The notes below the pieces were generated by a model. It saw only the letters and a program-made list of their open reading frames with translations, had not been told where the DNA came from and did not search any database. A stretch of 64,000 bases of DNA, from contig JABANN010000049.1 of the NCBI GenBank assembly GCA_013115125.1, positions 35,096 to 99,095 of the forward strand, in the 5' to 3' direction. A program made the translations under genes and the position numbers. The stretch's first letter is position 1. Every line of letters starts with the position of its first letter. This DNA is from Perkinsus olseni (Eukaryota > Perkinsozoa > Perkinsida). Below, one piece after another: positions 45,126 through 62,232 of this stretch.

Positions 45126-46278
45126 ATGGCCACCTTCATCGCCGAGCAGCAGTTTGCGAAGCAGCAGCATGCGGGAGATATGGAGTGAGTACAGGGGTCT
45201 CCTAGTAGACCACTCATCTCGTACTGTCCTTCAGTGTCGCCGGCGTGGTTGAACAGAAAGACGATGAGATCGATGACCTTATGCAGTACATGGGGTACTC
45301 AGACAACGGTCCGGCCAAGGGCATCCAGACAGGTGAGAGTTCACCCTCAGGAGCAGCTTGACTGTTGATAGCAATGACGTCTAGGAACCACCATTATGGC
45401 CATGAAATTTAAGGATGGTGTGGTACTCGGGGCGGACTCCAGGACTAGTACTGGTAATACGGGAGGAGCTGCCACGAGTTGATGGTCGATTGCCTCGATG
45501 GTTGTCAGGTGGTTATGTTGCCAACAGAGTCAGTCGGAAGGTTACTCGCCTTCACGATAGGATCTTCGTGTGCCGTAGTGGATCCGCTGCCGACACTCAG
45601 GTGAGTCCATCTCTCGCGGTAGTAGCACGTTATCCTTTTGTATCAGTTCCTGAGCTCCAAGGTGAAGTACTTCCTCAACGCCCACGCCAATGATCTTCCT
45701 TTGGATCGCCTCCCTAAGGTCAAGACAGCTGCCAATCTCATGAGGTCAGTAGTAGCAGGACAGGCCTTCAGTCTCCCATCACTGCTATTGTACAGATTAC
45801 TATCCTACAACAACAAGCAGTTCCTCACTGCTGGCCTTATCGTGGCTGGCTGGGACCAGACCGAGGGACCTCAGGTCATCATCGTGATCAGTCCTGCCCC
45901 TATCAGGAATCTCGTGTATCTCAGGTATACTCCATCCCTCTCGGCGGTACTATCCTGAAGCAAGACATCGCCACAGGCGGTTCAGGGTAAGATGCAGCTC
46001 AATGCCTCCTCCGGCTGAACCGTCTCCTTTCAGCTCTACCTACATAACTGGTCTGGTTGATCATCTTTATCGCCCGGACATGAGCAGAGAGGAGGCCGAG
46101 GTAAGTCGTGGGGTATAAAGGCGGCTGTTTCGGTGATGGTGTGGTATAGGACTTTGTGGCCAAGGCTGTGGCTCATGCTATGGCGCGTGACGGGTCATCA
46201 GGAGGGGTTATTCGTGTCACCACTGTTATGGAGAAGGATGTGGCTGAGAAGTGCATCTATGCTGACCAAATACCGTGA
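45126..46278 (+). CDS. PSMB6: proteasome subunit beta-1 (PSMB6 type)
   Basis: Beta-1 is the caspase-like catalytic subunit of the 20S proteasome. ATG 45126 opens an acidic propeptide ([15 protein letters not shown]) that ends at a Gly before the catalytic Thr in [14 protein letters not shown]; the cleavage would expose Thr1. Further matches are [80 protein letters not shown] and [15 protein letters not shown], ending ADQIP with TGA at 46276-46278. The conserved Lys33 region and GSGGS loop are present, so it should be active. At least six introns of about 50-90 nt interrupt it. It is the last gene of the plus-strand run. Confidence 0.93.
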
Positions 46279-46782
46279 GTCCAGCAGCAGCCGTGTGTTC
46301 TCGCGCGCCACGAAATTATGATTATGTCGAAGGTACACTTTGCAGTAAAGGGAGCCAGCGTATGAGAATACTGAGTGGTAGAACAGCTCTTCAATAAACT
46401 GTTTCAATAAGGACTCACTTGCGTTGTCATTAACACTTGTGCACAAATCCCTCGAGTGAAGGAAGACAATGGTTGTCAATAGTTCAATGAAAAGTCTGAC
46501 ACTTGTTCAGAAAAACTCTCAACGTCGTCGGGTGGCATATCTGAGACAAGATGCTTCCGTTAGGCGCACGAGTGCTGCCGTTGGTGTACATCAACATAGC
46601 AGCTCCGGTCGCCAATAGAGTAGAAGTCCCGATGTAGATCGACATGCAGAGGCATGCTTGCCGTACCTACACCCCGGCCTAGCGTTATGTGCCATTATAG
46701 ACGCGGCGATGTTACGTTCAATTTGAGGTCTGAATAGACGATCCAAGTTAGAAGGGTTTGCAGGGATTGTGATAGGAGGAAG
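46279..46782. other. convergent intergenic region
   Basis: This is 3' DNA between the proteasome gene (plus) and the transporter (minus). Nothing recognisable. Confidence 0.4.
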
Positions 46783-48409
46783 TTAGCGGTGAAAAGAGCG
46801 GCAAAATGGCCCCTTTCCGGAGCGCCGCTGCTCTTCTCCGCACCGCAGGCGATTCCCTCCGTGTTCTCGTTCGACGGTGGGCTGGCGAACCCTGAGCGGA
46901 TGGTATCCTGCAGGGAGATGATTGAGTGTCTCTCCTCTCAACCTACTGCCACAATGGCCGATGAAGGAGGTGTTCATTATAGTGTAGGCACCAAAGTAGA
47001 GGATAAAACCGACGCTGAGACTCGTCAGCGCTGGTCGGCTCATGAGGAGGATGCACACTGATATTATCGCCGCTTCAATTATCATAGACCGATGTGCATG
47101 CGATACGTGCTGGTCCAATACCCAATTGTTATTAGACAGCATTGCGCTGAGGGCACCTGCGGGGACAAGGGAGAGCTTATGGTGCAGCAGGCGCCACTGC
47201 ACCTACCTAGAAGAAGGCCGCTACTGGCGAGAATACCATTGTAGTCACCAACGTAGTGCTGTTCGACTTTGAGATAGTCGTAGAGGGAGGTCTCGTAGCC
47301 CCAGACTAGAGAATGCACTGACGTGAGTACGCACCACAACGTGAGCTGAGGATGATGAGAGCCTTGTAAGTGGGAAGGGATGAAGAGTTACCATAAGGAG
47401 GAACACTGGGCTGGAATATATCCGTTTGACCGATCGAAAAACCTTGGTTAGAGAAGGTGCCTTCGTGTATGACACTTGAGGGAATGAGAAAGCCAGCAGG
47501 AAGCCGGAAGTGATGGACACTAAATGGAGAGATAAAGAGGGGCTTCCCCGTTGCCTTGGTTACCAGCAGATATGTACATGAGGACGGTGAGGTCGCAGTT
47601 GAAGACGTTTATAAGGACATCCCCGACGTACCCCGCGGAGACCTGACCGTGTAGGAAATCGCAATGACGAGGACAGATGGCTTACGTGGCCACCGAGGGT
47701 CGCCATCTGCTGGAGGGCTATTATCCTCTGATAGTTCTCCCTTGTGACCAAGTTGAAGATATAACCGCCGAAAATGATGAGCATTGCCGAGCCCATACCT
47801 GCAGTTTCCGTTACAAAGACGACGAGGAGGAGCAAACAGTGCGTACTGTAGCAAATTTCGCTCAGTTGAAAGTGCCAGATCTCTGTGCCGTAGAGCATGC
47901 ACATTCGAGTACAAAATCTTCCACCGGCGCCCATAATGATGGCGTACTTATACCTAGATTGGCAGTTGAACGGCGGACCGTCGGTCGTCGTCGTCTTACC
48001 CAAGGAACTCACAAATGTAACCCTGCAGCACGACGAAAACGAACTGCGCGTAACTACGACGAAGATAGGGGAGATTAGGTCCGGTCTGTCTTACGCTGCT
48101 ATTGGGAAGATGTAGTGAACAATATCAGCTTGGGAAAAGCCCTTGACTTGACGCAAGTACTGGGCCATGTGCGGCTGACTCGGTTTGAAGGCCAGCAAGA
48201 AAGTGAAGAGACCTTGATGGTAGAGCCTCTCCAGTTTTAAGTACGGTTGGCGCCTTACATACGAGCACGCAGGCCCGGGACGAGTTCAGCGGTTGACTCC
48301 GCTCCTCGGACAGGTCAGTAGCTAGCAATGGCTCAGAGGCTCCCTGAAATGCGAACAGTTCTTGTGCAACTCGCCTGGAGGAGAGAAGGGCTGAGTGTCT
48401 CCTGGCCAC
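46783..48409 (-). CDS. SLC19-like folate/thiamine carrier
   Basis: This is a multi-pass plasma-membrane carrier. The first membrane segment reads LFTFLLAFKPSQPHMAQYL (plus 48150-48205), matching the SLC19 hallmark F-x-K-P-S-E/Q-P-Y/H. It is followed by VKGFSQADIVHYIFPIAAY, the equivalent of the family's EVFPVWTYS. Further on FVTETAGMGSAMLIIFGGYI and TRENYQRIIALQQMATLGG, then VSAGYVGDVLINVF, align with the GIATATEIAYYSYI and YQKVTSYCRSATLVG segments. A later exon supplies IIEAAIISVCILLMSR and VGFILYFGAYTIM. ATG 48409 is the first in-frame-plausible start, but an internal one is possible, and exons between 46783 and 47600 are not fully placed. SLC19 proteins carry folate or thiamine; the substrate cannot be told from sequence. 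Confidence 0.68.
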
Positions 48410-54714
<6,305 letters not shown>

Positions 54715-55650
54715 GTGAACCTTCACTTACATGTATTCATTTGTGTCAATACTTAGAATTTTTCAGTCGCGGACGATGATAGAGGTGCAACAGTGCTGTA
54801 TATCTATCAAGATGAGGGAGTTATGAACTGTCGTTCATTCTAGTGTGCACGCCCAGGTGCTCAATGCCCGTGAAGCTTACCTGAATCGCTTCTAGGGTAT
54901 GGCACTTTTATTATTGGGCATACTTCAGTGTACTGAGGATGACATTTGTTAACGTAAGCTGAACGTGTTGTGTTATTGTTAGTTTCGAATCGGAATATTT
55001 CACCCACCCTGTGCTAAAGCTGTGTATCTTGGAGCTGCGAGTATCTTCCGCTGAAAGAGGGCTAGTCATTTCGTGAAGACTGTAAGTTGGCACTAGGCAT
55101 AGTTGTTTAGACTTGTTTTCTCCCTCGGAAGGAGATCGCTGGCGACTTCAACAGTATGTCCGGGGCCGACGGAGACACTGCCTTCTCTTCTCGGGTTCGC
55201 CAACACGGAAGGTAGCGTCTGCAGTAGTGTTTGGTTGTGAATCAATTGGGGCCCGTACTCAGTTGATGAAGTGCTCCGTAGCGCGCTGCTGTAGCTGTTC
55301 AACGCGCTCGCCCGCTAATCCAAGGTTGTAAAATGTGCTGATGCGATGGCAGTCTTAGCGAGGTTGTTGCGGACGTGACATTCGTACTACGGCTCAGCGG
55401 TGAGGGTGGTACAGGGGAGGGTTAGGATGAGGTATCACACTCGTCGCCTGTCGGTTCGTTTGGCTCTAGGAGGTCACCTGTCTCCCGTTGTGTCCAAGCT
55501 TAGGAGCTGTGCCGTGAGTGTCTAGGCCTGGGTTAGCGGTTCTTGGGGGGGCTATCGTAGGCAACGCAAAAGCGAGAGAAAGGAAGCAACGAAATGAAGC
55601 TTGACGTCAAACGCTTGCCCTCTTGTAGTTGGCACTGCATTTCTTAAGCT
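54715..55650. other. spacer between PNO copies 1 and 2
   Basis: It is AT-richer than the genes, with only short ORFs. I see no extended similarity to the other PNO spacer beyond a few nt before the ATG. It must hold the copy 1 3' UTR and copy 2 promoter. Confidence 0.45.
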
Positions 55651-58600
55651 ATGCTGTCGACTATGAATCATAGCCGTTCTGCGGCGATGGCAGCCCGGAG
55701 CGCCATCAGACCGGCCCAAGGTGCCGTTGCCGCCACTGCTTCCAGGCACTTTGCTGGAAAAACCTCACCAAGTAATTGGGGGCCACGATTGGAATGGGTT
55801 CAATGGTATTCGAATCAGTGTTAGTTGTCCTCGCTCTTCTCTTTGATTCCGTAGTCGTCTTCCGTAGAATGGCTCGCCTCGCGTTATCCTGTTTTCTTTA
55901 GGTGGCGGTCAGTGGCAAGCCGTGGATGGCTGCACTTCTACCTGTCATGTATCGTATGCTATGACGGATACCGCCTTCATTTTCCCCATTACTCCTTCCT
56001 CCCCTGCGGCTGAGCTCGCTGAGCAGTGGTCGGAGCTCGGCGTGAAAAACGCCTTCGGTGATGTCGTGAAGATCACCCAGATGCAGTCCGAGGCTGGTGC
56101 CGCCGGTGCCCTTCACGGTGCTCTGGCCGCTGGTTCTCTGGCTACTACGTATACTGCAAGTCAAGGTCTTCTCCTTATGATCCCTAATATGTATAAGATC
56201 GCTGGCGAGCTTCTCCCCTGCGTTATGCATGTTGCTGCCAGAGCCCTCGCCGGCCAGTCCTTGTCTATTTTCGGTGACCATCAGGATGTCATGGCTGCTC
56301 GTCAGACTGGTTTCGCTATGATTAACTCGGACACTGTTCAGGAGTCGCACGATATGGCTCTTATTGCTCATTTGGCTACTCTCCGTGCCCGTGTGCCTTT
56401 CGTCAACTTCTTCGATGGCTTCCGCCTTTCTCACTGTATCGAGAAGATTGACACCATGCCGTACAACGAGATGCGCAAGTTGATTGACATGAAGGCCCTC
56501 AATGACCATCGCTCTCGTGCCCTCAACCCCAATCGCCCCTTCGTTCGTGGCACTAACCAGAACCCCGATGTATATTTCCAGCAGTTTGAAGCCTCCAACG
56601 CATTCTATGACCGGGTTCCCCAGATTGTGAAGGATGAAATGAATAAGGTTGGCGGTGTTACTGGCCGACACTATGATCTCTTCCAGTGGACCGGTCCCCA
56701 GGACGCCGACAGTGCAGTTGTTATTCTGGGCTCCGGCGCTAGTGTTGTTGAGGAGACTTTGCCTACTCTCAACGCTCAGGGCAAGAAGATTGGTGTACTG
56801 AAGCCACGTCTCTATCGTCCTTGGTCCTCTGAGGACTTCCTCAATGCCTTGCCCAAGACTGTCAAGCGTATTGCTGTCTTGGATAAGACTAAGGAGCCTG
56901 GTTCCGTTGGTGAGCCTCTCTACTTGGATGTTGTCAGCACCATTCAAGAAGCTGGTCGCAACATCAAGGTTGTCGGTGGCCGTTGGGGTCTCGGACAGAA
57001 GGAGTTCACTCCCCGCTGTGTTGCTGCCGTTGCTGATAACCTGTACGCCCAACACCCCAAGGAGAGATTCACCGTTGGTATCGAGGATGATGTCACTCAT
57101 CTTTCGTTGCCTCTCGGCAAGGAGCTCAACGTCTCCCACCAGGACACTGTTCAGTGCTTGATCTTCGGTTACGGTTCTGATGGTACTGTTGGTGCTAACA
57201 AGAACGCCACTAAGATCATTGGTGATAACACTGACCTCTTCGTCCAGGCATACTTTGCTTACGGTTCGCAGAAGGCCGGTGGCTTGACTATGTCTCATCT
57301 ACGTTTCAGTCCTGAGCCTATCAGGTCGTACTATTCCGTTGACCACGCTGACTACGTCGGTTGCCACAACCCCACTTACCTCGAGATGTATCGTATGACC
57401 GATCATCTCAAGGAGGGTGGTACCTTCTGTTTGAACTCTCCCTTCAGTACTGTTGAGGAGTGGAACAAGCATGTCCCCGCTGGTGTCCGTAAGGCTCTTG
57501 CTGAGAAGAACGCCAAGGTCTTCAACGTCGATGCCTTCAAGGTTGCCGAGGAGTGTGGTATGGGCCGTATGATTAATGTTGTTATGCAGTCTGCCTTCTT
57601 CAAGCTCTCCAAGGTTATGGGCTTCGAGGAGAGTATCCAACTCTACAAGAACACCATCAGGAAGAGTTATGGTCATCGTGGTGAGGCTGTCGTTCAGAAG
57701 AACTACGAGATGATTGATAAGGCCCTTGATGCTATTACTGAGATAACTGTCCCTGCTGAGTGGAAGAATCTCTCTGACCGCATGCTGAACTATGAGCAGA
57801 CCTACGACAAGGCAATCGGCGTGTTGGCTAAGAACAAGGCCTATCACATGAACGCCGCAGAGTTCACTAAGAACATTCAGGCCCCTATCGCTCTTCTCAA
57901 GGGTGACGATATTCCCGTGAGCGCTTTCGCCTCTGACGAGTTGGTTGGCGGCAAGGTGCCTCTTGGAACCTCCAAGGTTGAGAAGCGTGGCGTCGCTCTT
58001 GAAGTACCCGAGGTTGACATGGACAAGTGCACTCAGTGCAATACCTGCGCTATGTCATGCCCTCATGCCGTCATCAGACCCTTCCTCCTTTCCCAGTACG
58101 AGGTTGATAACAAGCCCGCCGCCTTTGATGCCAGGCCTGCTAAGGGTGGTGCTGAGGTTGCCGGTCTCCACTACAGGATCCAGGTCTCTCCTTATGACTG
58201 CACTGGTTGTGAGGTCTGTGTCAACGCATGCCCCGATAATGCTCTCTCTATGAAGCATTTGTCTGAGGTCAGTGAGACTTCTGGCAAGAACTGGGAGTAC
58301 GCTATGGGCCTTCCTGATCGCTCTTCGAGGTTTGATACTACCTCCCTCAAGGGCAGTCAGTTCCATCAGCCTCTTCTCGAGTTCCACGGTGCTTGTGCTG
58401 GTTGCGGTGAAACCCCCTATGTTCGTCTTCTTACCCAGATGTTCGGCGATCGCATGATGATCGCTAACGCTACTGGTTGCTCCAGTATCTGGGGTGCTCC
58501 TTACGGTTCCACTCCTTACACCACTACTCGTGATGGACGCGGTCCCGCTTGGGCTAACAGTCTGTTCGAAGACGCTGCTGAGTTTGGTATGGGTATGGCT

Positions 58601-61270
58601 GTCACTACTGCTGTACGCCGTAAGGCTCTCAGAGCTCGCGTTCAGGAGATGCTCCTCGAGGGCAAGGACAGTCCGATGTCGGCTGAGCTTTACACTCAGT
58701 TGAACCAGTGGGTTGAGAACTTCAGCAACCCCAAGGTCTGTGAGGCCCTTTCCAAGTCCATCCCCAAGCTGCTCGCCGCTGAAGCGAGCAACGATCCTGC
58801 TATCGAGGAGTTGTCGGGCATGTCTGACTTGCTTCCTAAGATCTCTAACTGGATCATCGGTGGTGATGGTTGGAGTTATGATATCGGTTATGGTGGAGTT
58901 GATCACGTCTTGGCTTCCGGCCAGGATATCAACGTCCTTGTCTTGGATACTGAAGCCTACTCTAACACCGGTGGTCAGAAGTCCAAGTCCACTCCTCTCG
59001 GTGCTGTTGCCAAGTTCGCTACTATGGGTCACGATGTTGAGAAGAAGAACCTAACTGAGATGGCTATGTCTTATGGTACCGTGTACGTTGCCAGTGTTGC
59101 CATGGGCGCCAATTACCAGCAGACCTTGAAGGCTTTCTCCGAGGCCGAGGCTTACGATGGCTCCTCATTGGTTGTCGCTTATGCTCCTTGCATTGAGCAT
59201 AAGAACATTGACGGTATGGGCCACACTATGTTGCATCAGTACACTGTTGCCAACTCTGGTTACTTCCCTCTCTTCCGCTACAACCCAGCATTGAAGCATA
59301 TGGGCAAGAACCCCTTCGTATTGGATACCAAGAAGCTCACTCTTAGTGTCGATGATGTCATCAGCCACGAGATGCGTTTCGGTGCGCTCAAGAAGCGTGA
59401 TGCTGAGAAGTATACTGCTTACATGAAGGAGATGACCGAGTGGATCGGAGCTAGGTACCAGAAGTACCGCGGCTGGGCTGCCGCGGGCGAGGACATCGCT
59501 GATGGCGTGCCGCTGACTCTCTTGTACGGTACCGAGACCGGTACTGCCGAGGCTCTCTCTTATCGTGCTGCCGAGTTGGCTCGTCAACGTGGTTATGCCG
59601 TTAAGGTGATGCAGTGTGATGAGATGGACGTCAGTGAGCTTCCTGAGCATAAGAACCTCATGGTCCTCTGCTCCACTACGGGCGAGGGTGAGGTACCCAG
59701 GACTGCGATCGACTTTACCTCACAGCTTGAGGCTGCCGCTAAGGAGGATGGCAACTCCAACCTTCTCGACGGTGTCCAGTACGGTGTCTTTGCTCTTGGT
59801 GATTCCAGCTACCAGCACTTCTGCTCTGCTGGTAAGGATATCGACGATCTTCTTGCCAAGATGGGCGCAGGGAGGAGCGTCGCTGTCGGTCTCGGTAACG
59901 ATCGTGATGAAGATAAGTATGAGACTGCCTTCGAGGATTGGATGCCGAGTTACTGGAAGTCCGTGAATGCTCCCGAGCCTGTTGATGATGGTTCTATCCC
60001 CGACTCTCAGTTCGAGGTCCGTGAGCTTGACTCTGACGAGGCCGTGGTTGCTCCTCACGAGAGGATTATGCCTCCTCATACTATTCAGCTCGGTTTGAAG
60101 AAGAACGATCGTCTCACTCCCAGCGACTACGAGAGGGATATTCGTCATTTGCGCTTCGAATTGGACGATGGTCAGGATCTCCCCTATCTTCTTGGTGATG
60201 TCCTCAACATCCACCCCATGAACGAGGCTGGCAGAGTTGGTGCCTTCCTTCAATCCTATGGTCTTAACCCTAAGGAGATGATCAAGATTACTCCTGTGTC
60301 TGAGAACATCGATGCCCGCAAGCGCGCTGCTGCTCTCCGTCCCCGCACCATCTCCCAGCTCTTCGAGGAATCTTTGGATATCTTTGGTCGTCCCAACAGG
60401 GCTTTCTACAAGTCTCTGTCTAAGTTCGCCGAGGACCCCAAGGAAAAGGCCGAGCTCGCGATGATCGGTAACCCCGATGACACTAAGGGTCGTGATCTCT
60501 ACACCAAGCTCGCTACTGAGACCGTGACCTTCGCTGACGTCCTCAACAAGTACACCAGTGCTCATCCTTCTCTTGATCAGTTGATCACTCTTATCCCTTG
60601 CACTAAGCCTAGGCTCTACTCCATCGCCAGTTCCCCCAGGTTCGTTGGTCCCAAGGCCATTGAGCTTGCTGTTGTCATTCTCAACTGGACTACTCCCTCT
60701 GGTGTGAGGAGGACCGGTACTTCTACGGACTATATCCAGCGTATCGCCCCCGGTCACAAGGTTACTGCTACCGTTACCTCTGGTAGCTTCAAGTTCCCCG
60801 AGAGCCCTATGACCCCCATGATCATGGCTGGTCTTGGTACTGGACTTGCTCCCTTCCGTGCCTTCTCTCAGGAGCGCGCTTGGATGAAGCGTCAGGGCAT
60901 CCAGACTGGTCCCATGTGGCTCTTCTACGGTTGCCGTCATCAAAACAAGGATTACATCTTCGGTAACGAACTCGAGAGCTTCGTCAAGGAGGGTGCCATT
61001 ACTGAGCTCCATCCCGCATTCTCTCGTGACCAGAAGGAGAAGGTTTATGTCCAGAACAAGATTGATGAGAACAGCGCTCGTGTCTATGAGGATCTCATCA
61101 AGAAGGGTGGTTACTTCTATCTTTGCGGACAGGCTGGCCAGGTTGAGCTCGATATCAAGACTGCCATTTACCGTGCCATCGCCATGGGCGAGAATGTCTC
61201 CATGGAGAAGGCGAAGGAGATGTTCGAGAAGCTCGCTGAGGCCGGACGCTACTGCCCCGAAGTCTACTAA
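55651..61270 (+). CDS. PNO: pyruvate:NADP+ oxidoreductase, tandem copy 2
   Basis: The same enzyme as copy 1. Exons 55651-55771 and 55902-61270 give 1829 aa. The presequence starts MLSTMNHSRSAAMAARSA and ends around SRHFAGKTSPS; RHFAGK resembles a processing site. The single intron (55772-55901) is at the same codon and phase as intron 1 of copy 1. Positions: 4Fe-4S motif CTQCNTCAMSCP at about residue 750, CTGCEVCVNACP at 807, thiamine diphosphate loop GGDGWSYDIGYGG near 1027, flavodoxin LLYGTETGTAEA near 1245, FAD motif RLYSIASSPR and NADPH motif MAGLGTGLAPFRA in the last 350 residues. It is about 20 residues longer than copy 1, mainly from an insertion at 57776-57850. Its codon use is strongly biased (GGT, GCT, AAG, CTC), suggesting high expression. 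Confidence 0.97.
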
Positions 61271-62232
61271 GTGGTATGACTGTAATCTATCGAGCATGAG
61301 CCATCTTCATGATGTTACCCGTGCTTGTGTGGCATGCTTCGCCATGCATGATACGTGTTAGAGCATTAATAACAGAGGTTTACTAGCTCGATGTAATATT
61401 GTTACTCAGTCGGGAGTCGTGCTCCCTTCTAAGCTCACTTCTATCTCTCTTAGTCAGTTTGGTTACTGTATCTTCCTGGAAAGCTGTTCATAGCCGCTGT
61501 TAAGAGGCGTTGGTTGTTCAGACGTCTTCCTAAAGTTCATCTTGTCTGATAATTGTGAGCACCGTTCAATTACTTGAAGAGTTGCTCGGAACTGTGTAGA
61601 TTAACCAAATGTTGTTGTGCGCAATTCTTCCGACTTGTCCTCCTCAGACAGTCAATTTCCTCTACGTCAGAGAAAGATAGCGATTGTGTTCCTCAGAGCA
61701 GTACGTTCAATCGGGGGTGCCTGGATATGATATTAGGGAGCATCATTTTCTTGCCTAGGCCGTGGATCTGGACTGAGGCTCATCGGCAGTCGTGATATTG
61801 TAAGTGGACTAAGTAAGACTAATCATCGTCTGAGGAATAGGGAAGACTGCCCTGCGTTCTCCTTCGTCCACGCCTCGGAGTACGCCCCAGTAGTGGACCG
61901 CTGGCGCCCATAGTTGTGATGTGGAAGTCGGTCAGTTGGACTCACTGGATATGGCTGGTTTTGAGGGGTGCGTCTTGCTGATAGTCTGGCTACTCGAGGA
62001 GCATGGTCTCAGCGTAAAAAGAAGAGCGACACAATAATGGGTACATCCTTCTGGCGTTGCGTGCACGAAAGATACGATTTAACGGGACAAGTAGCTTTTC
62101 AGCTGACACAAAGATCATTAGCTCGATACTCAGTGAGATTCACAGTTTTCAGTGTTCAGGACAAGCGGTCAATCCCGTTGCGAAAAGAGACTCAAATATC
62201 CCGTTCGTAGTTTTTAAGACGCCCTTTTGCTA
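61271..62232. other. spacer between PNO copies 2 and 3
   Basis: Short ORFs only, none with motifs. No RNA gene or element recognised. Confidence 0.45.

Noticed and set aside
55898-57298. 466-codon minus-strand ORF opposite PNO copy 2
   Set aside because: It is the antisense shadow of strongly codon-biased PNO coding sequence. Similar shadows lie at 59720-61297, 62716-63930, 53908-54726 and 50968-51627. None has an independent motif.
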